Below, piece after piece: positions 8,045 through 15,322 of a stretch of 39,287 nt of DNA (positions are counted from its first letter, which is position 1; every line of letters starts with the position of its first letter). The notes under the pieces are model-generated. The model searched no databases. It was not told the origin of the DNA and saw only the letters and a list, made by a program, of their open reading frames with translations. Source of the DNA: an uncultured Clostridia bacterium. GTDB taxonomy: Bacteria > Bacillota > Clostridia > Christensenellales > Borkfalkiaceae. The translations under genes were made by a program, and so were the position numbers. Location of the stretch: NCBI GenBank assembly GCA_944354035.1, contig CALVPS010000011.1, positions 1 through 39,287 of the forward strand, in the 5' to 3' direction.

Positions 8045-8400
8045 TTTGAGTTACACCTCCGAATTGATTTGCCTTTTTCGGCAAGAGGCGAAGGTGCATA
8101 GGACGGTAAATATCAGTGCACTAAATAGCAAGTCTGCGGAAGTCAACGGGACAAAGACAAAATCGTTGCGTATAAGTTTGGAAATGCCTTATAGACAGTA
8201 AAAGAGCCAAGCAAGGAAACAAAACTTACTTGGCTCTAAAAGTCTTTTAATAGGCGTTTTAAGCGACGATTTTGCGGCCGTTGGCGTCCGCGAGGAACTA
8301 TGCAAAACTAAGCCTCCCGAAAAAGCAAATTCGGAGGGCTGGGAAAGGTATCATTCAAATCGGATAATTATTCCGAAGAAATCGCGGGCAAAAAATAATC
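8000..8400 (-). repeat. duplicated ~390-bp leader, copy 2 (upstream of the sigma-like gene)
   Basis: The partner of 6985-7375. On the minus strand it runs from just after the tRNA terminator to the first codons of the sigma-like gene, so it is that gene's 5' leader and promoter region. It contains the hairpin at 8204-8236 and a second short CCTCCGAA/TTCGGGAGG stem near 8309-8336. No clear consensus promoter is seen inside it. Confidence 0.8.
8204..8236 (-). terminator. hairpin in leader copy 2, possible attenuator
   Basis: GAGCCAAG faces CTTGGCTC with an outer stem of 12 positions and one mismatch. On the minus strand it is followed by TTTT, so it could terminate leftward transcripts before the sigma-like gene. 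Compared with copy 1, the G-C pair at stem position 6 has become A-T on both sides. Confidence 0.5.
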
Positions 8401-8434
8401 CGAACTTCGGAATTTTTCCGAGGTTCGGATTATT
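8394..8434 (-). terminator. terminator of tRNA-Glu
   Basis: AATAATCCGAAC faces GTTCGGATTATT, with TCGGAA/TTCCGA continuing the stem. On the minus strand the stem is followed by a run of six T. It starts 7 bases after the tRNA 3' end. Confidence 0.85.
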
Positions 8435-8440
8435 CTGGTT

Positions 8441-8515
8441 TGGTGACCTTGCCGGGAATCGAACCCGGGATTGCGCCGTGAGAGGGCGCCGTCTTAACCG
8501 CTTGACCACAAGGCC
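8441..8515 (-). tRNA. tRNA-Glu (anticodon CUC)
   Basis: The minus strand folds as a complete cloverleaf. The acceptor is GGCCTTG/CAAGGTC, and the D arm contains GGTCAAGCGGTTAAGAC. The anticodon stem GCGCC/GGCGC encloses the loop CTCTCAC (anticodon CTC, glutamate), and the T arm is CCCGGGTTCGAATCCCGG. The discriminator is A and CCA is encoded in the gene. A consensus promoter lies at 8559-8587 and a strong terminator at 8394-8434. Its 3' end faces the AT-rich accessory block, the usual geometry for integrase-mediated insertion at a tRNA. Confidence 0.95.
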
Positions 8516-8558
8516 TTATCAGTTGCGCTGCATGGCCGTCTTTTGCCAACGCTTTGTG

Positions 8559-8587
8559 ATTATACCATAAAAGTTTGTTCTTTGCAA
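8559..8587 (-). promoter_or_regulatory. sigma-A promoter of tRNA-Glu
   Basis: TTGCAA (8582-8587), a 17-base spacer and TATAAT (8559-8564) on the minus strand. Transcription would start near 8552, about 37 bases before the tRNA 5' end. Confidence 0.85.
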
Positions 8588-8748
8588 CCGTTTTTTAAGG
8601 CAATTATAAAAATTTTCGCGCAAGTGCGCCGTTATGTTTTACCGTTCGGCTGCGACCGGCCTGCGGCAGAAGTCGGCCCGCTATCGGGCGACGATAGGGG
8701 AAGGATCGGCGGCGAAAAAAGAACGGACGGCGTCTGCGGGAAACCAAT

Positions 8749-8935
8749 AAAAAAAGACATCCGCCTGTGCCGCAACGCAAAGAATGGTGAACCCGCTTCT
8801 CGCAGGTGGGTGCGCAGCGCAGAGACATCAGACTTTCCGCGGTTTCCCGCAGACCTTGCATAGTCCCTTCGACAAACGCTCCCGTAACATCTTTGTGGAT
8901 TCCGCTTAATTTGCGTTCCGTACACCGCAGGTGTC
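8749..8935 (-). ncRNA. candidate ~187-nt structured RNA, 6S-like in outline
   Basis: The promoter at 8942-8970 predicts a start exactly at 8935. From there GACACCTGC pairs with GCGGATGTC at 8756-8764 (8 of 9), and ACGCAAA (8910-8916) pairs perfectly with TTTGCGT (8775-8781), bringing both ends together. A run of seven U (8755-8749) follows directly. Inside, GCGG-GAAA-CCGC forms an apical hairpin near 8838-8850 and CCTGC-GAGAA-GCGGG another near 8790-8806. No ORF of note is present. A long terminal helix, open centre and ~185-nt length resemble 6S RNA, the RNA polymerase-binding regulator, but I see no diagnostic sequence, so the class is open. SRP RNA, tmRNA and RNase P signatures are absent. 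Confidence 0.65.
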
Positions 8936-8941
8936 GGTACC

Positions 8942-8970
8942 AGTATATCATATCGCACGTAAAAATGCAA
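8942..8970 (-). promoter_or_regulatory. sigma-A promoter of the ncRNA candidate
   Basis: TTGCAT (8965-8970), a 17-base spacer and TATACT (8942-8947) on the minus strand. The predicted start at 8935 coincides with the first base of the terminal helix. Confidence 0.85.
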
Positions 8971-9080
8971 CTTTCGCACGGCGGTTTGCCATGGGAATTT
9001 CTTCCGCGGACCCGGGATCCTTCCCGCGCGGCCGCGCCGGACGAGGTTTTGCTATAAAAAGGGGCGCGCGGTCCGTGACG

Positions 9081-9902
9081 TTAACGGTTTTGTGCGTCGG
9101 ACGGAGCGCAACGCTCCAATTCTTGCAAAAACTCCAAGATCTCGCGTTCGTAATTCAAGCCGTATTTGCGATCGGGGACCTCCCTCTGCGTGCGTACGAT
9201 GGCTCGGTAGCAAAAGTTTGCGGTGACCGCAAGCGCCGTGTCGAGCGGCAGTCCGCGCAGAAGACATCCGCAAAAGGCGGCCGCGAACACATCGCCTGCG
9301 CCGTGGAAGGAGCCCTCGACGCACGGGATGCAGAGTTTTTGTTCGCCGCGGTCAAAGTAGTAAATAAAGTAGCCCTCGTCCGTCTTTGCACCCGTGATCA
9401 CGGGGTGGGGACAGATATTGCCGAGCGAGGAAAGCGCCTTGGAAAAATCGCGCGTGCCGGTCAGGAGAAAACTCTCCGTTTCGTTAGGTAAAATATAGTC
9501 CGCTTCGGCGCACAGCGACAGCATTTCGTCGGCAAACTGCTTGTCGAACCCCTTGTAAAAGGTAAAATTATCGCCAAGCACGGGATCGACGACCAGCACG
9601 CCGTCTTTTTTTAAAAAGCGTCGCTTTGTCTCTTTTACAAAGTCGATCTGCGCGCGGCTGCCCAAATAGCCGCTGCAGATCATGTCGTACGAAAGACCGA
9701 GCGTCTCCCAATGGTCGGTAATTTTTTTCATTTCGTCGTCGAGCGGCAAAAACGTATAGCCCGTAAAACCGCCTGTGTGGGTGGAGAGCAGTGCCGTTGG
9801 CAAAATATCGCACGTCACGCCGCAGGCGGAGAGAACGGGCAGCGCAACGGTCAGCGAGCACTTTCCCACACAGGAGATATCGTTGATCGCAAGTACGCGC
9901 AT
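9081..9902 (-). CDS. pyridoxamine/pyridoxal kinase
   Basis: A 273-residue PfkB/ribokinase-superfamily kinase that phosphorylates vitamin B6 vitamers with ATP, in the cytoplasmic PLP salvage pathway. It starts with MRVLAINDISCVGKCSLTVA, the substrate-binding N-terminus of PdxK/PdxY types. Next come LLSTHTGGFTGY, the VVDPVLGDN segment that holds the metal/ATP-binding Asp, and the GSFHGAGDVFAAAF anion hole with the catalytic Asp (~residue 214). Length matches the family. ATG 9902 is preceded by GCGAGG at 8 bases and by a strong promoter at 9933-9961. It is a single-gene unit, divergent from the ZIP transporter. Confidence 0.9.
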   Translation of the reverse strand: MRVLAINDISCVGKCSLTVALPVLSACGVTCDILPTALLSTHTGGFTGYTFLPLDDEMKKITDHWETLGLSYDMICSGYLGSRAQIDFVKETKRRFLKKDGVLVVDPVLGDNFTFYKGFDKQFADEMLSLCAEADYILPNETESFLLTGTRDFSKALSSLGNICPHPVITGAKTDEGYFIYYFDRGEQKLCIPCVEGSFHGAGDVFAAAFCGCLLRGLPLDTALAVTANFCYRAIVRTQREVPDRKYGLNYEREILEFLQELERCAPSDAQNR

Positions 9903-9932
9903 AGAGAAGACCTCGCTGAAAAATTTCTTTTT

Positions 9933-9961
9933 ATTATACTTGGTTTGCGTGCGTTTGTCAA
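9933..9961 (-). promoter_or_regulatory. sigma-A promoter of the pyridoxamine kinase gene
   Basis: TTGACA (9956-9961), a 17-base spacer and TATAAT (9933-9938) on the minus strand. This gives a ~24-nt leader containing the ribosome-binding site. Confidence 0.9.
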
Positions 9962-10005
9962 TGAAAAAAATTCTGCCGTTTGTTTAAAAAACCGCCGCGC
10001 AAGAT

Positions 10006-10034
10006 TTGCAAATTGTGCGCAAGGTTGCTATACT
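10006..10034 (+). promoter_or_regulatory. sigma-A promoter of the ZIP gene
   Basis: TTGCAA (10006-10011), a 17-base spacer and TATACT (10029-10034). It lies back-to-back with the kinase promoter and gives an ~88-nt leader that contains the hairpin at 10070-10109. Confidence 0.8.
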
Positions 10035-10069
10035 GGTTGCAGTAGGATCGCGCGTGATGTGCGCGCATG

Positions 10070-10109
10070 CCGTCTGCGTCGCCGGATCTTCGGACGGCGG
10101 CGCAGACGG
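10070..10109 (+). promoter_or_regulatory. strong hairpin in the ZIP leader
   Basis: CCGTCTGCG-CGCCG faces CGGCG-CGCAGACGG, about 14 pairs around a 10-base loop, ending 5 bases before the AGGAG ribosome-binding site. It has no U-run and so is not a terminator as it stands. It could control access to the ribosome-binding site or stabilise the message. Confidence 0.5.
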
Positions 10110-10127
10110 GTACACAGGAGAAAGCCG

Positions 10128-10997
10128 TTGGATACATTTTGGCTGGTGGTGTTGATCACCGCGCTCGCGGGCATTGTGGGTACGGGCCTGGGCGGGCTGA
10201 TCGGCGTGTTGTTTACCCGCAATTCCGAAAAGATCGTAAGTCTTTTGCTGAGTTTTGCGGGCGGCGTTATGCTGTGCATCGTCTGTCTGGATCTGCTGAC
10301 CGACGCGTTGGGGCAGGCGCCCGGTTCGGTGGGGCACGTTTTTTTGGTGATCGGCGTCACGCTCGCCGGGTACGGGATCATCTATCTTTTAAACGCACTG
10401 ATCGATAAAAAGACCAATCCCGAAGTCAGGCACATCGATAAAAAGCATCCCAAGACGGCCGATCAGCTTTCCGAACTCATCCATAGCGATCATTACGAAG
10501 AGCACAAAAAGGAATATGAGGAGACGGGCGGACAAAAATCCCGCAGGCAGCTGTTTGTTGCGGGAGTGGTAATGGCGTTTGCCATAGGTCTGCACAATTT
10601 CCCGGAGGGGATGGTCATCGGCGCGTCGTATGCGAACGACGCGGTCAACGGCGGCGCGGGCGGCCTGGCGGTGGCCGTTGTCATCGGGCTGCACAACGTG
10701 CCGGAGGGCATGTCCGTGGCCGTGCCGCTCGTTGCGGGCGGCATGAAAAAGTGGAAGGCTACGCTGCTGACGGCGCTGACGGGCGCGCCTACCGTATTGG
10801 GCGCCATGCTCGGCTACTTTTTGGGTACGCTGAGTCCCGTCAGTCTGGCGATCTCGCTCAGTTTCGCCAGCGGAGCCATGTTGTATGTGGTCTTCGGCGA
10901 ATTGCTTCCCGAAGCCATTCTGATGTGGCGCTCCAAGGCGCCCGCGTTTGCCATGCTGGCGGGGTTGCTGGTGGGCGTACTCATCTTATTCGTATAG
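10128..10997 (+). CDS. ZIP-family divalent metal transporter
   Basis: A 289-residue inner-membrane transporter of the ZIP family, bacterial ZupT/GufA-like branch, importing zinc and possibly other divalent metals. About eight hydrophobic segments are visible. The signature metal-binding helices are IGLHNFPEGMVIGAS and IGLHNVPEGMSVAVPL, each with the His-Asn-x-Pro-Glu-Gly core. A charged His/Glu-rich loop (HIDKKHPKTADQLSELIHSD) lies between segments 3 and 4, as in ZIPs. The start is TTG 10128: AGGAG at 10116-10120 is 7 bases upstream, and the first membrane segment begins directly. The longer upstream reading (from 9711) is not coding. It is followed by a small HMA metal-binding protein, suggesting a local metal-handling pair, although that gene has its own promoter. 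Confidence 0.9.
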   Translation: MDTFWLVVLITALAGIVGTGLGGLIGVLFTRNSEKIVSLLLSFAGGVMLCIVCLDLLTDALGQAPGSVGHVFLVIGVTLAGYGIIYLLNALIDKKTNPEVRHIDKKHPKTADQLSELIHSDHYEEHKKEYEETGGQKSRRQLFVAGVVMAFAIGLHNFPEGMVIGASYANDAVNGGAGGLAVAVVIGLHNVPEGMSVAVPLVAGGMKKWKATLLTALTGAPTVLGAMLGYFLGTLSPVSLAISLSFASGAMLYVVFGELLPEAILMWRSKAPAFAMLAGLLVGVLILFV

Positions 10998-11065
10998 GCC
11001 GCCGCCTCACGGCGTATCGGAGGCGGAACCATGGTCGCGGCGGCAAAACGATGCTGCGGAGTCGC

Positions 11066-11093
11066 TTGCATTTTTTTGCGGGCGTGGTATAAT
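11066..11093 (+). promoter_or_regulatory. promoter of the HMA gene, predicted leaderless
   Basis: TTGCAT (11066-11071), a 16-base spacer and TATAAT (11088-11093). The -10 box ends 6 bases before ATG 11100, so the expected start site is the A of the ATG. No ribosome-binding site could then be transcribed. Confidence 0.75.
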
Positions 11094-11099
11094 GGGGAT

Positions 11100-11324
11100 A
11101 TGAAACGCGTGATCGAAGTGGAAGGAATGTGCTGCAAGCGGTGCGCCGAGCGCGCCGAAAAAAAGCTGTTGCTGTTGGATGGGGTAAGCGGTGCCAAGGC
11201 AAACTTTAAAAAAGGGATCATTTTTGTAGAGACGCAGCTTCCGGACGAGGCGCTTGCCGCCTGCGTAAGCGAAGCGGGCTTTTCCGTAAAAGAGATCCGC
11301 GCTCGCCGCGGCATCTTCGGCTGA
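11100..11324 (+). CDS. HMA-domain metal-binding protein (CopZ-like)
   Basis: A 74-residue protein made of a single heavy-metal-associated domain. GMCCKRC (residues 9-15) contains the M-x-C-x-x-C metal motif with an extra Cys. GVSGAKANFKKGIIFVE and ALAACVSEAGFSVKEI follow the usual beta-alpha-beta-beta-alpha-beta order. Such proteins carry Cu(I) or another soft metal to a P-type ATPase or regulator; no ATPase gene lies nearby. The start at 11100 gives the standard domain boundary. There is no usable ribosome-binding site, and the -10 box sits 6 bases upstream, which fits a leaderless message. Confidence 0.85.
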   Translation: MKRVIEVEGMCCKRCAERAEKKLLLLDGVSGAKANFKKGIIFVETQLPDEALAACVSEAGFSVKEIRARRGIFG

Positions 11325-11365
11325 CGGCCTTTGAGCGAAAATCGGCGGCGTACGGCGTAAAACGC

Positions 11366-11394
11366 TTTACTTTCGCAAAAAAAAGGGCTATAAT
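11366..11394 (+). promoter_or_regulatory. sigma-A promoter of the ileS leader
   Basis: TTTACT (11366-11371), a 17-base spacer and TATAAT (11389-11394). Predicted start ~11401, giving a ~320-nt leader. Confidence 0.8.
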
Positions 11395-11400
11395 ACAATA

Positions 11401-11629
11401 AAATACGGCGTTAAGAGAGGACGCGTCCGCATGCGGGCTTGTTTTTCAGAGAGCGCCCCGTTGGCTGAAAGGGGCGTAAACAGGTGCATGCGGGTATCAC
11501 CGCTCGTGCCTGCGGGGCGAATGCAGTAGTCTTGCACGGGGTCGCGGCCCGTTATCTTCCGCGGCATATGATCGTATGTTTTGGTGGTTAAAATGCCTTC
11601 GCGTATTCCGAAACGCGAAGGTTTTTTTT
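11401..11629 (+). promoter_or_regulatory. T-box riboswitch (isoleucine) with terminator
   Basis: This leader senses uncharged tRNA-Ile and lets transcription continue into ileS. Stem I is recognisable. GAGGACGCG is at the base, and CCGCATGC (~11427) pairs with GCATGCGG (~11487). The distal AG-bulge/loop is CAGAGAGCG with GGCTGAAAG. The 3' side of the internal loop reads GGTATCACC, placing the isoleucine codon ATC at the specifier position followed by A. The conserved CCCGTTATC element lies near 11551, then TTTTGGTGGTTAA, whose TGGT can pair with the tRNA ACCA end. The terminator is CCTTCGCG (11596-11603) facing CGCGAAGG (11614-11621) with eight T. Confidence 0.88.
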
Positions 11630-11722
11630 CGGCCGGCAGGCCGCAAAGAGGGGGCGCGCCCCGCAACGCGCGCATCCTGCGGCGCTTGCGCCGCGGCAAA
11701 AAAGAAGGCAAGGAGTTAACAT

Positions 11723-14700
11723 ATGTACAAAAAGGTAGATACGTCGCTCGATTTTGTGGAGCGCGAAAAGGAAGTGATCGCGTTTTGGAAAGAGAACGAT
11801 ATTTTTGAAAAGTCCATCGAAAAGAACGCGGGGGGAGAGGAATTTTCTTTCTTCGACGGCCCGCCCACGGCCAACGGCAAGCCGCACATCGGGCATATTT
11901 TAACGCGCGTCATGAAAGACATCATCCCGCGCTATCAGACGATGAAGGGGAAGCACGTTTTAAGAAAGGCGGGCTGGGATACGCACGGGCTCCCCGTCGA
12001 GCTGGAGGTGGAAAAATCCCTCGGCATGGACGGAAAACAGGACATCGAGCGATACGGGATCGAGCCCTTTATTAAAAAGTGCAAAGAATCTGTATGGAAG
12101 TACCAAGGCGAATGGGAAAAGATGAGCGATCGCGTGGGGTATTGGGTGGATATGGAGCACCCGTACGTCACCTATCACGACGACTATATCGAATCGGTGT
12201 GGTGGGCGCTGAAAGAAATTTACAAAAAGGGTCTGCTGTACAAGGGTCACAAGATCGTTCCCTACTGCCCGCGCTGCGGTACGGCGCTCTCCTCGCATGA
12301 GGTGGCGCAGGGCTATAAAGACGTAAAGGAGACGTCCGTTGTGGCGCGCTTCCGGCTGAAAGATCGGGAAAATGCCTACATTCTCGCCTGGACGACCACG
12401 CCGTGGACGCTGCCTTCCAACGTAGCGCTGTGTATGAATCCCGATGAAACGTATGCAGAGATCGAGGCGGACGGCGCGCGCTATATCCTGGCGGAGGCGC
12501 TCGTCTCCAAGTTCTTTGAAGAGTATACCGTCGTTGAAAGGCGTACGGGGAAAGAATACGAGGGCACGGAGTACGAGCCGCTCTTTTCCTGGGCGCAGGG
12601 CACCTTTCGGGAGCGGGCATATTATGTGGTGTGCGACGGCTACGTCACACTGACGGACGGCACGGGCGTGGTGCATATTGCGCCCGCTTTCGGCGAGGAC
12701 GACTACAAGGTGGGCCGCCGCTACCATCTGCCCGTGGTGCAGCTGGTCAACGAGCGCGGCTGCTTCGACGGCCGCTGCCCCGAGCTTGACGGTCTGTTTG
12801 CCAAAAAGGCCGATAAGCCCATCATGGATATGCTGGAAGCGCGCGGCCTGCTGTTCCGCAAGTTGCCCTACGAGCACAGCTATCCTTTCTGCTGGCGGTG
12901 CGATACGCCTCTTTTGTACTATGCGCGCTCGTCGTGGTTTATCGAGATGACCAAGGTAAAAGATCGTCTGTTGGCGGCCAACCGTTCGGTAAACTGGATG
13001 CCGGAGACCATTAAAGAGGGCCGCATGGGAAACTTCCTCGAAAACGTGATCGACTGGGGGCTCTCGCGCGATCGCTATTGGGGAACGCCGCTGCCCGTAT
13101 GGGTGTGCCCAGATTGCGGTGCGATCGAAGTGATCGGCTCCAAGGCGGAGCTAAAAGAAAAGTGCGGCGTTGCGGGAGACATCGAACTGCACAGGCCGTA
13201 CCTCGACGGGCTCACTTGCGTCTGCCCCAAGTGCGGCGGCAAAATGAAGCGTACGCCCGAGGTCATCGACTGCTGGTTCGATTCCGGCTCTATGCCGTTT
13301 GCGCAATACCATTATCCCTTCGAAAACGCGGATCTGTTCAACGAGACCTTCCCCGCCGATTTCATTTCGGAGGCAGTCGATCAGACGCGCGGCTGGTTTT
13401 ATACGCTGCTTGCCATTTCTACCATTTTGTTCGATCGCGCTCCCTTTAAAAACTGCATCGTGCTGGGGCACGTCAACGATAAGGACGGCGTTAAAATGAG
13501 CAAACACAAGGGTAACGTCGTCGACCCGTGGAGCGTGCTCGACAAACAGGGTGCCGACGCGGTGCGCTGGTACTTTTATACGGGCAGCGCGCCGTGGATC
13601 CCTTCGCGGTTCGGGCAGGAGGCGGTCAGCGAAGTGCAGCGCAAGTTCCAGGGGACGCTGTGGAACACCTATGCGTTTTTTGTGCTGTATGCCGAGATCG
13701 ACGGCTACGACCCTTCCAAGTTCCGTTTGGACGCGTGCAAGCTCACCCTTATGGATCGGTGGGTGCTCTCCAAGCTCAACACGCTGGTAAAGGACGTCGA
13801 TGCAAAGTTGGCCGCCTACAACATTACGGACAGCGCACGCGCGATCCAGGATTTTTGCGACGTGCTCTCCAATTGGTACGTGCGCCGCGGCCGCGACCGC
13901 TATTGGGGCAGCGAAATGACCGACGACAAGGCCGCCGCCTATACCACGCTGTACACGGTGCTGGTAACGCTCAGCAAGCTGCTTGCGCCGTACACTCCCT
14001 TTATGGCGGAAATGATGTACCAAAACCTGGTACCCGCATTTTTTAAGGACGCACCCGAATCGGTGCACCTGTGCGGATATCCCGCGGCGGACGAGGGGAT
14101 GATCGACCCCGCGCTGGAGGCGGGCATGCAGGACGTTTTAGACGTGGTCACGCTTGGACGCGCCGCGCGCAACGCGGGCAATTTAAAAAACCGCCAGCCC
14201 CTTTCGGAAATGCTGGTGGCAAGCGGCCGTCCGCTTACAATCGAGGGCGAGCTTAAAACGGTTGCGCTGGACGAGCTGAACGTAAAATCAATGCGGTTTG
14301 TGCAGGACGCCTCCGCTTTGGTAAAATATGTGCTGAAGCCGCAGTTAAAGACGCTCGGTCCCAAGTACGGCAAACGCCTTAAAACCATTTCGCAGTTTTT
14401 GGCCTCGTGCGACGGTGCGGCGGTGGTCGGCGCCGTAAGGGGGAGCGGCAGCTATGTGCTGGACGATCCCGAAGGCCCCATCGTGCTGACGGAGGAAGAC
14501 CTGCAGATTTTTACGCAGTCGCCGGAGGGGTATGCCGCGGCGGTGGGCGGCGGCATTACGGTGGCGCTTTCGACCGTGCTCACCGAGGCGCTGCTAAACG
14601 AAGGCTGCGAGCGCGAGCTGGTGTCGAAGATCCAGACCATGCGCAAAGAGGCCGGGTTTGAAGTGACCGACCGCATTGCGGTGTACTATCTCGCCGATGG

Positions 14701-14842
14701 CCGCGCGCAGAGCATGCTGCAGAAGGGCGCGTTTGCCGCCGACATATTGGCGGAGCGCATTGTTGCGGGCACGGAGGAAGGGTTTCGCAAGACGGTAGAC
14801 GTCAACGGCGACCGCGTTACGCTTACGCTGGTAAAACAATAA
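11723..14842 (+). CDS. ileS: isoleucyl-tRNA synthetase (IleRS type 2-like)
   Basis: A class I synthetase of 1039 residues that charges tRNA-Ile. The ATP motifs are PPTANGKPHIGH (HIGH box, ~residue 50) and GVKMSKHKGNVVD (KMSKS box, ~residue 590). The editing domain (WTTTPWTLPSN ... GTGVVHIAPAFGEDDY) is complete. CPDCGAIEV and CPKCGGKMKRTPEVIDCWFDSGS form an internal zinc-type module. The anticodon-binding domain follows (WVLSKLNTLV, then NWYVRRGRDRYWG). The length and the lack of the C-terminal zinc finger of type 1 enzymes point to the IleS2 (eukaryote/archaea-like) class, which is known for lower mupirocin sensitivity. ATG 11723 has AAGGAG 7 bases upstream. Control is by the T-box. A strong terminator follows. 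Confidence 0.95.
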   Translation: MYKKVDTSLDFVEREKEVIAFWKENDIFEKSIEKNAGGEEFSFFDGPPTANGKPHIGHILTRVMKDIIPRYQTMKGKHVLRKAGWDTHGLPVELEVEKSLGMDGKQDIERYGIEPFIKKCKESVWKYQGEWEKMSDRVGYWVDMEHPYVTYHDDYIESVWWALKEIYKKGLLYKGHKIVPYCPRCGTALSSHEVAQGYKDVKETSVVARFRLKDRENAYILAWTTTPWTLPSNVALCMNPDETYAEIEADGARYILAEALVSKFFEEYTVVERRTGKEYEGTEYEPLFSWAQGTFRERAYYVVCDGYVTLTDGTGVVHIAPAFGEDDYKVGRRYHLPVVQLVNERGCFDGRCPELDGLFAKKADKPIMDMLEARGLLFRKLPYEHSYPFCWRCDTPLLYYARSSWFIEMTKVKDRLLAANRSVNWMPETIKEGRMGNFLENVIDWGLSRDRYWGTPLPVWVCPDCGAIEVIGSKAELKEKCGVAGDIELHRPYLDGLTCVCPKCGGKMKRTPEVIDCWFDSGSMPFAQYHYPFENADLFNETFPADFISEAVDQTRGWFYTLLAISTILFDRAPFKNCIVLGHVNDKDGVKMSKHKGNVVDPWSVLDKQGADAVRWYFYTGSAPWIPSRFGQEAVSEVQRKFQGTLWNTYAFFVLYAEIDGYDPSKFRLDACKLTLMDRWVLSKLNTLVKDVDAKLAAYNITDSARAIQDFCDVLSNWYVRRGRDRYWGSEMTDDKAAAYTTLYTVLVTLSKLLAPYTPFMAEMMYQNLVPAFFKDAPESVHLCGYPAADEGMIDPALEAGMQDVLDVVTLGRAARNAGNLKNRQPLSEMLVASGRPLTIEGELKTVALDELNVKSMRFVQDASALVKYVLKPQLKTLGPKYGKRLKTISQFLASCDGAAVVGAVRGSGSYVLDDPEGPIVLTEEDLQIFTQSPEGYAAAVGGGITVALSTVLTEALLNEGCERELVSKIQTMRKEAGFEVTDRIAVYYLADGRAQSMLQKGAFAADILAERIVAGTEEGFRKTVDVNGDRVTLTLVKQ

Positions 14843-14895
14843 CGTCGGTGCGGGCGCAGCCCGCTGCGGCGCGTCCGCAAGGAAAAGATCCGATA

Positions 14896-14930
14896 AAACC
14901 GACCGTGCATGGCCGCACGGTCGGTTTTTT
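14896..14930 (+). terminator. ileS terminator
   Basis: ACCGACCGTGC faces GCACGGTCGGT and is followed by a run of six T. It starts 54 bases after the ileS stop codon. Confidence 0.9.
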
Positions 14931-14967
14931 GTATAAGAAAACCCACGGTTCGTCGCGGATCCAAGCG

Positions 14968-15316
14968 AGGTTTTGTCGATGAGCAGAATCGAAGCAGGGG
15001 CGCGGTATATTCTTTTTTCTTGTCCTTCCTGCGTAAGGGAGGGCGCCGAGCGCAGCAAGGCGGGGAGGGTCGTAAACAGGGGGTGTTGATAAAAACCCTT
15101 TCGTCTTGCCTTTGGCAAGCTACCTCCCCTTGCAAAGGGGAGACGAGAGAGGGGAAAGCATAAGACCCGTTTACGGGTAGCAAGACTGCAAGGTCGTCCC
15201 GGGCGCGATTTGCGCGCGGCCGGGGATATGAGGGCTTACGGCCCGCCTCGCCCATGGCGGCACGCGCCGCAGGCGAAGGAAAATGAAACACCGCCGGCGA
15301 TGCCGGCGGATGATGG
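14968..15316. repeat. dispersed intergenic repeat, copy 1 (~350 bp)
   Basis: It aligns with 29114-29482 over its whole length. Shared blocks include GATGAGCAGAA, GGGAGGG-GTAAACAGGG, GTTGATAAAAACCCTT, CGTCTTGCC-GGCAAGCTACC, TCCCCTTG-AAGGGGAGACGAG, CCCGTTTACGGG-AGCAAG, TTGCGCGCGGCCGG and GCCGG-GGATGATG. It contains several palindromes (e.g. CTCCCCTTGCAAAGGGGAG) and no credible ORF. It ends at the 3' end of the leftward kinase gene. It behaves like a MITE or REP-type element. Confidence 0.75.
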
Positions 15317-15322
15317 GTACGA

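Noticed and set aside
7246..8297. Reading frame ending FLADxNxRKIVA-stop in both leader copies (near 7246-7284 and 8259-8297, minus strand), resembling a tmRNA-type tag
   Set aside because: A TAG stop precedes the F codon in both copies, no start codon is available, differences between copies change the residues, and no tmRNA acceptor or pseudoknot signature is present.
11002..11026. CCGCCTC/GAGGCGG hairpin after the ZIP gene as a terminator
   Set aside because: Only 7 pairs and no U tract; left unannotated.
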